34,075 nucleotides of DNA, from NCBI GenBank assembly GCA_021808545.1, contig JAKBBM010000022.1:1-34075 (forward strand). The letters are read 5' to 3'. Position numbers and translations under genes: made by a program. The notes beneath the pieces are model-generated. The model did no database searches. It was not told the origin of the DNA and was given only the letters and a program-made list of their open reading frames with translations. Of the stretch, positions 8,094 through 16,552 are shown in pieces. Each line of letters opens with the position of its first letter. Position 1 is the first letter of the stretch. Source of the DNA: Pseudomonadota bacterium (GTDB lineage Bacteria; Pseudomonadota; Alphaproteobacteria; Acetobacterales; Acetobacteraceae).

Positions 8094-9749
8094 ATGCAGT
8101 ATCGCCGGTTGCTGGGCTCCGCCGAAGCCTTGCAAAAAATCATTAATATTATCCCCAGCCCCGTTTTCGTGAAGGATGCGGCGCATCGATGGGTGTTGGT
8201 CAATGACGCCGCCGTGGAGGCCTTGTGCCGGCCGCGCTCGTTTTTGCTCGGCCGTACCGAGCATGACGTGCTGCCGCCCGCCGAGGCCGCCGCGGCCCTG
8301 GCCTCTGACGAGGAGGTGTTTCGCACCGGCCGGACAGTGGAATGCGAGGAGACCCTGACCCTGCCGGATGGCACCAAGGGGGTGGTGCTGATCCGCAAGA
8401 CCTTGCTGCGTATTGGCGCGGGCGGGGGGGCGCCGTTTCTGGTGGGGGTGGTGGCGGATGTAACGGCCTATCGCCGGGCGGCGGTGGAGAATCATTTTCT
8501 GAGCCGGCACGATGTGCTGACCGGCCTGCCCAACCGTGTGCATTTTCTTGAGCGGCTGCGTGAGGCCGTGGCCCGCGGGGACGAGGCCGTGGATAAATTC
8601 GCGGTTATGCTCATCGATCTGGACGGGTTCAAGGCCGTGAATGACGGGTATGGCCACGCCGCCGGCGATGAGCTGCTGCGCGTGATCGCCATGCGCCTGC
8701 GCCAATCCGTGCGCCCCACCGACATGGCGGCGCGGCTTGGCGGCGATGAGTTTGGTATGCTGCTCTGTGGCGGCGCTTCCGTGCATGCGGTGGCGCCCGG
8801 CGTGGCGCGGCAGATTTGCGCTGAAGTGGCCAAGCCGGTCATGCTCGCGCATGGTCAGGCCCGGGTCTCCGCCTCGGTCGGGATTACTTATTTCAGCCGC
8901 GCGCAGCTCACGCCCGAGGAATTGCTGCGTCAGGCGGATCTGGCCATGTACAGCGTGAAGCGCGCGGGCCGGCATGGCCATAAGCTGTACGAGCCCGCAT
9001 TGGAGCGCGCGGCCAACCGGCAGCTGAACGCCGATTTGCACCATGCGCGCGCGCGCCAGGAATTGCGCGTGGTGTATCAGCCGCTTTGGAACCCGCCCGA
9101 TGGCCAGCTCACGGGGTATGAGGCGTTGCTGCGCTGGGCGCACCCGCATTATGGCGATATTCCGCCCGCCACGTTTATTCCCATTGCCGAGCAGAGCGGG
9201 CTGATTGGCGAGTTTGGGGAATTTGTGTTGCGCGCGGCCTGTGCGGCGGCCACCGGCTGGGCGCCGGAAACGCGGCTTGCGGTCAATGTATCTCCGGTGC
9301 AGTTGCTGGACCCTGAATTTCCCGCCCTGGTGCGCACGGTGCTGGCCGAAACCGGGCTCTCGCCCGCGCGGCTGGAGTTGGAGGTGACTGAAAGCCAGCT
9401 CGTGGCCGGGCAGGAGGAAGCGTTGTGCGCGCTGCGCGCGTTAAAGGCCGAGGGGCTCCATGTTGCGCTGGATGATTTTGGCGCGGGCACCGCCTCGCTC
9501 GACATGCTGCACCGTTTCGGATTCGATCGTATGAAGATCGACCGGCGCTTTGTGGCCGGTCTGCCGGACGATGAACGCGGCGCGGCGATTGTGGGCGCGC
9601 TCATCCGCCTGGCGCATGAGCTGGGGGTGAGTGTCACCGCCGAGGGCGTGGAACATATGGAGCAGGCGTTTAGCCTGGTGCAGCTGGGCTGCGATGAGAT
9701 GCAGGGTTATTTGTTCGGCCACCCGGAAGCCCCGCCGAGTGTGTTGTAG
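8094..9749 (+). CDS. PAS-GGDEF-EAL cyclic-di-GMP synthase/phosphodiesterase
   Basis: This soluble protein of about 551 aa has an N-terminal PAS-type sensor domain (about 10-130), a diguanylate cyclase domain with intact GGDEF at 216-220, and an EAL phosphodiesterase domain (about 315-545). The product-inhibition site RxxD is present as RPTD at 207-210, five residues before GGDEF. EAL is intact at 343-345, and LEVTES, DDFGAG, KIDRRFV, AEGVE and QGYLFG follow, so both activities may be functional. No membrane segment or signal peptide is seen. ATG 8094 has AAGAGGG just upstream. The in-frame ATG at 8070 sits on the T-run of the pheA terminator and lacks a ribosome site, so the shorter start is preferred. 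It probably has its own weak promoter or relies on readthrough. Confidence 0.92.
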   Translation: MQYRRLLGSAEALQKIINIIPSPVFVKDAAHRWVLVNDAAVEALCRPRSFLLGRTEHDVLPPAEAAAALASDEEVFRTGRTVECEETLTLPDGTKGVVLIRKTLLRIGAGGGAPFLVGVVADVTAYRRAAVENHFLSRHDVLTGLPNRVHFLERLREAVARGDEAVDKFAVMLIDLDGFKAVNDGYGHAAGDELLRVIAMRLRQSVRPTDMAARLGGDEFGMLLCGGASVHAVAPGVARQICAEVAKPVMLAHGQARVSASVGITYFSRAQLTPEELLRQADLAMYSVKRAGRHGHKLYEPALERAANRQLNADLHHARARQELRVVYQPLWNPPDGQLTGYEALLRWAHPHYGDIPPATFIPIAEQSGLIGEFGEFVLRAACAAATGWAPETRLAVNVSPVQLLDPEFPALVRTVLAETGLSPARLELEVTESQLVAGQEEALCALRALKAEGLHVALDDFGAGTASLDMLHRFGFDRMKIDRRFVAGLPDDERGAAIVGALIRLAHELGVSVTAEGVEHMEQAFSLVQLGCDEMQGYLFGHPEAPPSVL

Positions 9750-9770
9750 GGCGGGGGTTGGCCGGGAGCG

Positions 9771-9812
9771 GAATGGCCGCTTTCCGCGGAGCAATACAGA
9801 AAGCGGCCATTC
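9771..9812. repeat. 14-bp perfect inverted repeat beside the integrase remnant
   Basis: GAATGGCCGCTTTC (9771-9784) and its exact reverse complement (9799-9812) flank a 14-base loop, CGCGGAGCAATACA. It lies between the convergent ends of the GGDEF-EAL gene and the integrase pseudogene. There is no T-run, so a classic terminator is unlikely on sequence alone. It could be a bidirectional terminator, a recombination or attachment structure, or one copy of a dispersed palindromic repeat. Confidence 0.75.
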
Positions 9813-9835
9813 AGAGGTCACGTCCAGAGTTGGAC

Positions 9836-10468
9836 CTACACTTCCGTACGTTCCGCAAGTTCCAAGGCATCTTCTACATCGACACCCAGATACCGTACGG
9901 TGCTTTCGATCTTCGTATGCCCCAGTAGTATCTGCACGGCGCGCAAATTGCCTGTTTGTTTGTAGATGATCGAAGCTTTGGTCCGACGCAGGGAATGCGT
10001 TCCGTAATCCTCTCGGCGTAGGCCAATACCAGTGACCCATTCATGGACGAAGCGGGCGTATTGGCGCGCGCTCAAGTGGTCACCGTGATCTACACGACTC
10101 GGAAACATAAAATCGTCCAAGGTGCCGCCGCGCCGCTCAAGCCAAGCCAGAAGGCTGGTGCGGGCTGGTTCAAGCAACTCGAACTGCACTGGCCGTCCGG
10201 TTTTTTGCTGTACGATGATCGCGCGAGATTTGACGTGTCCGCTACTCACAAGATCACCGATCTTGATCTTCACCGCGTCGCAGCCGTGCAGCTTGCTGTC
10301 GATGGCAAGATCGAACAATGCTCGGTCGCGGACGCGTTGCTGGTGATCGAGCTAAAATCGGATGGACCAAACCTGTTGCGGCTTCAACGCACGTTTGGCA
10401 CCAAGCTTTCGACCAGCATTCCACGGACGACGATCCTTGAAGCCAGGATCAAACTCCGCATTTCCCAT
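9836..10468 (-). pseudogene. Tyrosine-recombinase integrase, broken by an in-frame TAG
   Basis: From ATG 10468, preceded by a good AGGAG site, the frame reads MGNAEFDPGFKD... and reaches TAG at 10354-10352 (codon 39). It then continues open in the same frame to a stop at 9836, giving 210 codons overall. The part after the stop carries the catalytic signature of phage-type integrases: HSLRRTK (H-x-x-R), LLGHTKI (His) and VRYLG (Tyr nucleophile). Memory of close family members suggests the TAG replaces TGG in an IRFWLDH-like segment, a single-base change. The downstream open part could only be made from a TTG at 10318 or by suppression. The upstream flank (10469-10630) is visibly AT-richer than the neighbours, which fits acquired DNA. 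A sequencing error is the main alternative. Confidence 0.85.
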
Positions 10469-10630
10469 TGTTTTCTCCTATAGGCCAACAGGGCCGAGGA
10501 GGAAGTTTGCTCTATAAACTTTGAATAACACTCATTATTTTTGTTTTCTTACATCGCCGGTACAAGAACGTGTAGCCTAACATAGGTGAACGATACAGGA
10601 GCTGTACTGGTCCGGCTGGCCCATGAAAGC
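10469..10630. other. AT-rich intergenic region between kdpE and the integrase remnant
   Basis: These 162 bases are noticeably richer in A and T than the rest of the window. They presumably hold the old integrase promoter (minus strand) and the 3' flank of kdpE. A small inverted repeat TACAG-GAG-CTGTA (10594-10606) lies 25 bases below the kdpE stop but has no T-run. No ORF or RNA gene is seen. Confidence 0.5.
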
Positions 10631-11308
10631 TTAGCTGTTATCGAGAAGACGATAGCCAACACCAGCTTCGGTGGCGATCAGTTTTGCCGCGCCATCGCCT
10701 AAATGCTTCCGGAGCTGGCCGATATAGACGCGTAAATAGGAGACGTCTTCGGTATGGGCCGGCCCCCACAAAGCGGTGAGAAGCTGCCTGTGGGTGAGCA
10801 CGCGGCCACGGTTGCGTGCCAGCAGCAGCAGCAGCGCCTGCTCGCGCTTGGTGAGCGGCAGCGCAACGCCGTTGCGCAGTGTGGCCTCGGGTGTGATGGC
10901 AAGCTCTGCAACATACAACGTGGCGGCAGGCGGCTCCGTGGCGCCTGCACGGCGCAAGGCGGAGCGGACGCGCGCCAGCAGCTCTCCCAGGGCAAAAGGC
11001 TTTTCCACATAATCATCGGCGCCGCTATCAAGTGCCGTGATCTTCTCGGCCTCACGGTCTCGCGCCGAGAGGATGATGACCGGCACAGCCGAAAAGGCGC
11101 GCAGGTGGCGCAGCGCCTCCTGCCCATCCATGTCCGGCAAGCCGAGATCGAGCAGCACAAGGTCAGGCGCCTGGGCGGCGGCCTGACGTAGGGCCTCAGT
11201 GGCATTGTCGGCGCGCAGCGGCGTGTAGCCGGCAGCGGTCAATGCGGGGGAGAGAAAACGCTGGATTTGCGGCTCATCGTCCACAACCAGTATACGTCCG
11301 GAAATCAT
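10631..11308 (-). CDS. kdpE: KdpE response regulator of the potassium-transport operon
   Basis: This 225-aa OmpR-family regulator has a receiver domain with acidic pocket D10-D11, phospho-acceptor D54 (LLDLGLPDMDG) and K103 in VEKPF. It is followed by a winged-helix DNA-binding domain (about 130-222) with LTKREQALLLLLARNRGRVLTHRQLL and the YLRVYIGQLRKHL recognition helix. Phosphorylated by KdpD, it activates the kdp promoter. Its ATG 11308 overlaps the kdpD stop (ATGA). The likely binding sites are the phased TTTATGC boxes upstream of the operon at 18459-18509. It is the last gene of the operon. Confidence 0.96.
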   Translation of the reverse strand: MISGRILVVDDEPQIQRFLSPALTAAGYTPLRADNATEALRQAAAQAPDLVLLDLGLPDMDGQEALRHLRAFSAVPVIILSARDREAEKITALDSGADDYVEKPFALGELLARVRSALRRAGATEPPAATLYVAELAITPEATLRNGVALPLTKREQALLLLLARNRGRVLTHRQLLTALWGPAHTEDVSYLRVYIGQLRKHLGDGAAKLIATEAGVGYRLLDNS

Positions 11309-13923
11309 GCGGCAGGAAGCTCCAGAGTGATAACCGTGCCGGGCTGTCCATCCGCCGGTAGGTCGGGGCGCGGGCTTTGCGCTGATATGCGCCCATCCAT
11401 GGCTTCGATGAAAGCCTTGGCGATGGCGAGGCCAAGCCCAGTGCCGGGTGCCACGCGGTCTCCCCGGCTAGCGCGGAAGAAACTATCGAAGATGGATTGC
11501 AGCTCGGTGGAAGGAATGCCCACCCCTTCATCAGCCACGCTTATACGGACGTTATTGCCCGTGCGCTGGGCAGCGATGCTGATGCGGCTGCCCGGCGGGG
11601 CGTATTTGACCGCATTGTCCAGCAGATTAACCAAAACCTGCTCCAGCAGGGCGGGGTCGGCACGTACATGGGTGGCATCGGGCGCGATGTTGAGGGCTGT
11701 ATAGAGCGCGCCCGGCGTGCGGGTAATGGCGGCCTCGGCCACTGTTTCCAGCAGCACGCGCGCGCGCTTTATGTCCAGCACGCCTGATTCAGCCCGCGCC
11801 ATGTCCGTGATGTTGGCGAGGAATTTGCCCATGCGGGTTGTGTCCTGGGTGATGGCGTTGAGCAGATCGGCGCGGGTGGCGGCGTCCAGTTTCTCGCCCA
11901 TGGTGACAAGCGTTTCGGCAGCACCCCGTATGCCTGTGAGCGGTGTACGCAGATCGTGACTGAGTGAGGAAAGCAGGGCGTTGCGGAGCTTTTGGCTGTC
12001 CTCATGTGCTTGCGTGCGGGCTGTCTGCATGGAAAGTCGGGCGCGTTCCAGGGCCAGGGCGGTTTGGTCCGCCAATGTGGCCAGGGTTTGCACAATGGGC
12101 GCCGGCGGCGGTACCGCGGCGTGAGCGCCCAGCACGCCCGCCACGGTACCTTGGCTGCGGAGCGGAAAGAAACGCCAGGGCACGGAAGGTAACGTGGCTG
12201 TGCCTGTGCCGGTTTCCATGTCATGTGTCAGGCACCATTCGGCGGCGGCCTGGGCAGCTTCATCCAGCACCGTATCGTCAGGGCGCCTCACCTCGGGCGT
12301 TAGCGCGCCGTTCTGGGCCAGAAGCACGATGCCGGCACTGGTGATCGCGGCGGCTTCCTCGGTGGCTGTGGTCATAACGTCCGACAGCGTGGCCGCGCGC
12401 GAAAGCCGCTGCCCGAATAGCGAGATGCGGCGCAGCGCCTCCACGCGCGCGGCAGCGGTCGCGGCCTCCTGCCGCACGCGACCAGCCAGCGTGCCGGTGA
12501 TGAGTCCCACCAGCAGGAAGACGAACAGCGCCACGACATCGCGCGGATCGGTTACGGAGAGGGTGAGATAAGGCGGCAGGAAGAAGAAATTCCACAGTAA
12601 GAAGCCCGCCACCGCCGTGAAAAGCCCAGGCGCGCGCCCGGCGCGGCTCGCCATGGCGGCGATGAGCCCGGTGAAGATGAGCCCCATCGCCTCCTGCGGC
12701 AGGAGATTGCGCAGAGAGGCGCCGGCGATGGTGATCGCGGCGAGCAGGCAGGAGGCGAGGATATAGGGGCTCCAGTCGCGCCTGGGTACGGGAAGCTTGA
12801 GGCGCGCAGGCGCTGCGGCGGGCACGGGCACGAAATGCAGTGTAAAGGCCAGGGCCTGGCGTGTCAGCGCCTCGGAAAAACGCCGCCCCAGTCTTTGCCT
12901 GCTCGCGGTGCGTCCCACAACGATATGGGTGATATTGTGCGCCGCTGCGTAGTCCAGCACGGCGCGCACCATGTCCGGTGCTGATTGCGTGACCACACTG
13001 CCTCCAAGCTGCACGGTAAGGTCCAATGCGGCCTGGACTTTTGGATCATCATCCGTACGCTCAATGTAAAAGCTGGTAAGGGGGGCTCGCAGGGCTTCCG
13101 CCAAGCGAGCAGCATGGCGCACGACGTTGGAGGCAACGTCATCCGATCCAATAAGCGCCAGCACCTTCTCCGCAACGGGCCATGGCCCCGGAATGGCGGA
13201 CGAGCGCATATAGCGCGCTACGTCCTTATCAATCCGCTGTGCTACGCGGCGCAGCGCGATTTCACGCAAGGCCCCAAGGTTGCCTTCGCGGAAAAAACCT
13301 TCCAGTGCGCGGGCGGCAACATCGGGCCGGTAGATATGGCCTTCCCGCAGGCGGGCCTGCAATTCGGCGGGGGGTAAGTCGATCAGCTCGATTTCGTCGG
13401 CCATGTCCAGCACAGTGTCCGGCACCGTCTCCCCCACGCGCACGCCGGTGATGCGGGCAACTTGATCGTTGAGGCTCTCCAGATGCTGGACATTCACGGT
13501 GGTCCAGACATCGATGCCCGCTTCCAGCACATCCTGAACATCCTGCCAGCGCTTGGCGTGGCGCAGGCCGGGGGCATTGGTGTGGGCCAGCTCATCGACT
13601 AACAGCAGTGCCGGGCGGCGTTTCAGCGCGGCATCCAAGTCAAATTCCTCCAGCATCTGGCCGCGATAGGGCACGGCAAGGCGGGGGATCTGCTCAAGCT
13701 CACCAATGGCTTGCGCCGTGCCGTCGCGGCCATGGGTCTCGATTAGCCCGGCCACCACATCAACACCCCTTTGGCGTTTGGCGTGCGCGGCGGTCAGCAT
13801 CTCCCAGGTTTTGCCAACACCGGGTGCTGCACCGAGAAAGATCTTTAAATGGCCGCGTTCGCTACGCTGCGCATTTGCCAGCAACGCATCCGGGTCCGGA
13901 CGGCCATCATCCCGATTTTCCAT
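11305..13923 (-). CDS. kdpD: KdpD sensor histidine kinase
   Basis: This 872-aa membrane sensor is close to the usual length of about 895 aa. The N-terminal KdpD domain has a Walker A-like GAAPGVGKT at 31-39, followed by LVDELAHTN (108-116), and a universal-stress-protein-like domain covers about 250-365. Four membrane helices lie at about 387-482, then a GAF-type region, then HisKA with the phospho-accepting H656 in SHDLRTPLTGIRG. The ATPase domain has NLLDNAVKYAPP (N box), VADEGVGIP (G1) and GTGLGLAIAKA (G2). It senses low K+ or ionic stress and phosphorylates KdpE. It starts 6 bp after kdpC and overlaps kdpE by 4 bp. Confidence 0.97.
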   Translation of the reverse strand: MENRDDGRPDPDALLANAQRSERGHLKIFLGAAPGVGKTWEMLTAAHAKRQRGVDVVAGLIETHGRDGTAQAIGELEQIPRLAVPYRGQMLEEFDLDAALKRRPALLLVDELAHTNAPGLRHAKRWQDVQDVLEAGIDVWTTVNVQHLESLNDQVARITGVRVGETVPDTVLDMADEIELIDLPPAELQARLREGHIYRPDVAARALEGFFREGNLGALREIALRRVAQRIDKDVARYMRSSAIPGPWPVAEKVLALIGSDDVASNVVRHAARLAEALRAPLTSFYIERTDDDPKVQAALDLTVQLGGSVVTQSAPDMVRAVLDYAAAHNITHIVVGRTASRQRLGRRFSEALTRQALAFTLHFVPVPAAAPARLKLPVPRRDWSPYILASCLLAAITIAGASLRNLLPQEAMGLIFTGLIAAMASRAGRAPGLFTAVAGFLLWNFFFLPPYLTLSVTDPRDVVALFVFLLVGLITGTLAGRVRQEAATAAARVEALRRISLFGQRLSRAATLSDVMTTATEEAAAITSAGIVLLAQNGALTPEVRRPDDTVLDEAAQAAAEWCLTHDMETGTGTATLPSVPWRFFPLRSQGTVAGVLGAHAAVPPPAPIVQTLATLADQTALALERARLSMQTARTQAHEDSQKLRNALLSSLSHDLRTPLTGIRGAAETLVTMGEKLDAATRADLLNAITQDTTRMGKFLANITDMARAESGVLDIKRARVLLETVAEAAITRTPGALYTALNIAPDATHVRADPALLEQVLVNLLDNAVKYAPPGSRISIAAQRTGNNVRISVADEGVGIPSTELQSIFDSFFRASRGDRVAPGTGLGLAIAKAFIEAMDGRISAQSPRPDLPADGQPGTVITLELPAA

Positions 13924-13929
13924 GCGGCT

Positions 13930-14505
13930 TTATGAAGCTGGCAGATGTTCCAGCGCAAGGTTGAGTTTCAGCACGTTCACATGGTCCGTGCCGATAATGC
14001 CAAGGAACGGATGATGCGCCATATTCTCCACCAGGGCGATGACGGTAGCGGTCGGCAAGTGCCGCGCTTTGGCTACGGCAGGGGCTTGGCGCAGTGCATT
14101 TTCCAGCGAAATATCCGGATCCAGCCCTGAGCCCGAGGCGGTAACGGCATCGGCCGGGACCGGGCCGGGACCAAAGGCTTGCAAATAGGCGGCAACACGC
14201 TGCTTCACACTAGCGAGAAGTGCCTTGCTGGTGGGGCCGAGGTTGGAGGCGCCGGATGTATCCTGCGTGTAAGGGCTGGGGCTGAGTGCTGAGGGACGCG
14301 GGACGAAATATCGCGGACCGGAAAAATTCTGGCCGATGAGTGCGGAGCCGACGACCTGGCCATTCTGCCTGATGAGCGAGCCATTGGCTTGCCAAGGCAA
14401 TACTGCCTGCATGGCGCCGGTAAAGATGCCGGGCAGGATAAGGCCTATAAGCAGGGTGAAAAGCACGACCAGGGAAATAGCTGGGCGGAGTTCGCGGAGG
14501 ATCAT
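13930..14505 (-). CDS. kdpC: KdpC subunit of the K+-transporting ATPase
   Basis: This 191-aa protein has one N-terminal membrane helix (about 8-32) and a periplasmic domain. Family landmarks are the LIGLILPG helix, GSALIGQNFSGPRYFVPRPSA, SGASNLGPTSKAL, DAVTASGSGLDPDIS and the C-terminal HPFLGIIGTDHVNVLKLNLAL. KdpC stabilises the KdpFABC complex and assists ATP binding by KdpB. The gene lies 12 bp below kdpB and 6 bp above kdpD. Confidence 0.96.
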   Translation of the reverse strand: MILRELRPAISLVVLFTLLIGLILPGIFTGAMQAVLPWQANGSLIRQNGQVVGSALIGQNFSGPRYFVPRPSALSPSPYTQDTSGASNLGPTSKALLASVKQRVAAYLQAFGPGPVPADAVTASGSGLDPDISLENALRQAPAVAKARHLPTATVIALVENMAHHPFLGIIGTDHVNVLKLNLALEHLPAS

Positions 14506-14517
14506 TTTCTGCGTCCG

Positions 14518-16551
14518 TTACGAGAAGACGTGGAATAGGCCGAGGAGCATGTCGATAAGCTTGATGCCTATAAAAGGCGTGATCATGCCGCCAAGCCCGT
14601 AAATGAGCAGGTTGCGCTTGAGCAAAGCGGCAGCACCGATGGGACGGAATTTTACGCCGCGCAGCGCCAGCGGCACCAGTACCACGATGATGAGCGCGTT
14701 GAAGATAACGGCGGAGAGAATAGCACTCTGCGGCGTATTGAGCCGCATGATGTTGAGCGCGCCGAGCTGTGGATAGGTGGTGATAAAGATGGCGGGCAGA
14801 ATGGCGAAGTATTTCGCGATGTCGTTCGCGATGGAGAAGGTGGTGAGCGCGCCGCGCGTGATGAGGAGCTGCTTGCCAATTTCCACGATCTCGATCAGTT
14901 TCGTCGGATCACTGTCGAGGTCGACCATATTGCCCGCCTCGCGCGCGGCTTGGGTGCCGGTTTGCATCGCCACCCCCACATCGGCCTGGGCGAGCGCGGG
15001 GGCGTCGTTTGTACCGTCGCCGCACATGGCCACCAGGCGGCCCTCGCTTTGAACCTTCCTGATATAATCAAGCTTGTTTTGCGGATTGGCTTCGGCGATA
15101 TAATCATCCACCCCGGCTTCCGCCGCAATGGCAGCGGCGGTGATGCGATTGTCGCCCGTAACCATGACCGTGCGGATGCCCATGGCGCGTAGCGCCGCGA
15201 AACGCTCTTTTATACCGGGCTTTACGATGTCTTTCAGCTCGATGGCGCCAAGCAGCTTGCCATCTGCAGTAACGGCAAGCGGCGTGGAGCCCGCGCGGGC
15301 AATGCGGGCAATACTTTCGGTAAAGGCGGGGTCCGGCGCAACGCCAAGCGCGGCGAGGACCGAGTCCACCGCGCCCTTGCGATAGGATTTGCCGCCCGTA
15401 TCAACGCCCGACATGCGGGTATTGGCCGAGAAGGGAATGATGGCGGCATCATTCGGCGTGGCCAGGCTGATGCCGTAACGGTCGCGCGCGAAGGACAGGA
15501 TGGAACGGCCCTCCGGCGTGTCGTCACCTAAGCTGGCCATCACGCAGGCTTGCGCCAAAGCGCGTTCATTCACGCCCGGCACGGGATAAAAACCCGCGGC
15601 CATGCGATTGCCGAAGGTGATAGTGCCGGTTTTATCCAGCAGCAACGCATCCACATCGCCCGCGGCCTCTACCGCGCGGCCTGAAGTGGCAACGACGTTG
15701 AAGCGCACCAGGCGGTCCATGCCCGCAATGCCGATGGCCGAGAGCAGCCCGCCAATGGTGGTGGGGATAAGGCACACTAGCAAGGCCGCCAGCACCGGAA
15801 TGGAGAAGTGCGTGCCGGAATACTGGCCGAACCCGACCAACGTGACCACGGCGATGAGAAACACGATGGTCAAGCCCGCAAGCAATATGTTCAGCGCGAT
15901 CTCATTCGGCGTCTTGCGGCGTTGCGCACCTTCCACCAGGGCGATCATGCGGTCCAGGAAGGTTGAACCGGCATCGGCCGTGATGCGCACCACCAGCCAG
16001 TCCGACACCAGATGCGTGCCGCCGGTTACGGCGGAGCGATCGCCCCCGGCCTCGCGCACCACGGGAGCGGATTCGCCGGTGACCGCGCTCTCATTCACGC
16101 TGGCCACGCCTTCTATCACCTCGCCATCCGAGGGGATGAGATCGCCCGCCTCCACCAGCACCACATCCCCGCATCTCAAATCCGGCGCTGGGGTGGGTTT
16201 GAAAATCACGCGGTCGCGCGGGTCCACAAGCAGTTTCGACATCGTGTCAGACCGGGCGCGGCGCAGGCTCTCGGCACGGGCACGGCCGCGACCTTCCGCG
16301 ACAGCTTCGGCAAAGGTGGCGAAGATGACGGTGAGCCAGAGCCAGATGGCGATGGTAATGGAGAAACTGGCGGGGCGGTGGGTGAACAACGCCCCGATTC
16401 CCGTAGCGGTCACCAGTGCAGCAACGATTTCCGTGACGAAGATGACCGGGTTGCGGGCCAGCGTGACTGGATTCAGCTTTGCAAGTGAATCCAGTGCGGC
16501 GCGGCGGATAATGCCGGCATCAAACAGGGAGATGGTTTCAGCTTTTGACAT
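14518..16551 (-). CDS. kdpB: KdpB, P-type ATPase subunit of the K+ pump
   Basis: This 677-aa P1A-type ATPase subunit energises K+ uptake through KdpA. It shows TGES at 158-161 (dephosphorylation loop, containing the serine that is inhibitory when phosphorylated in E. coli), the phosphorylation site DKTGT at 306-310, and the hinge motif [16 protein letters not shown]. Membrane helices lie at about 35-85, 220-270 and in the last 100 residues. The start is ATG 16551, one base after the kdpA stop. A longer upstream frame exists but is out-of-frame reading of kdpA. No substitution is seen in the catalytic motifs. Confidence 0.97.
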   Translation of the reverse strand: MSKAETISLFDAGIIRRAALDSLAKLNPVTLARNPVIFVTEIVAALVTATGIGALFTHRPASFSITIAIWLWLTVIFATFAEAVAEGRGRARAESLRRARSDTMSKLLVDPRDRVIFKPTPAPDLRCGDVVLVEAGDLIPSDGEVIEGVASVNESAVTGESAPVVREAGGDRSAVTGGTHLVSDWLVVRITADAGSTFLDRMIALVEGAQRRKTPNEIALNILLAGLTIVFLIAVVTLVGFGQYSGTHFSIPVLAALLVCLIPTTIGGLLSAIGIAGMDRLVRFNVVATSGRAVEAAGDVDALLLDKTGTITFGNRMAAGFYPVPGVNERALAQACVMASLGDDTPEGRSILSFARDRYGISLATPNDAAIIPFSANTRMSGVDTGGKSYRKGAVDSVLAALGVAPDPAFTESIARIARAGSTPLAVTADGKLLGAIELKDIVKPGIKERFAALRAMGIRTVMVTGDNRITAAAIAAEAGVDDYIAEANPQNKLDYIRKVQSEGRLVAMCGDGTNDAPALAQADVGVAMQTGTQAAREAGNMVDLDSDPTKLIEIVEIGKQLLITRGALTTFSIANDIAKYFAILPAIFITTYPQLGALNIMRLNTPQSAILSAVIFNALIIVVLVPLALRGVKFRPIGAAALLKRNLLIYGLGGMITPFIGIKLIDMLLGLFHVFS

Positions 16552-16552
16552 C

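Noticed and set aside
8082-9149. 355-codon minus-strand ORF opposite the GGDEF-EAL gene
   Set aside because: The plus frame contains intact GGDEF and EAL domains; the opposite frame looks like random GC-rich translation.
10043-10483. 146-codon plus-strand ORF over the integrase
   Set aside because: The minus strand has clear integrase residues on both sides of the TAG, so the plus ORF is a shadow.
10594-10606. Small TACAG/CTGTA hairpin after kdpE as terminator
   Set aside because: Five pairs and no T-run are too weak to call.
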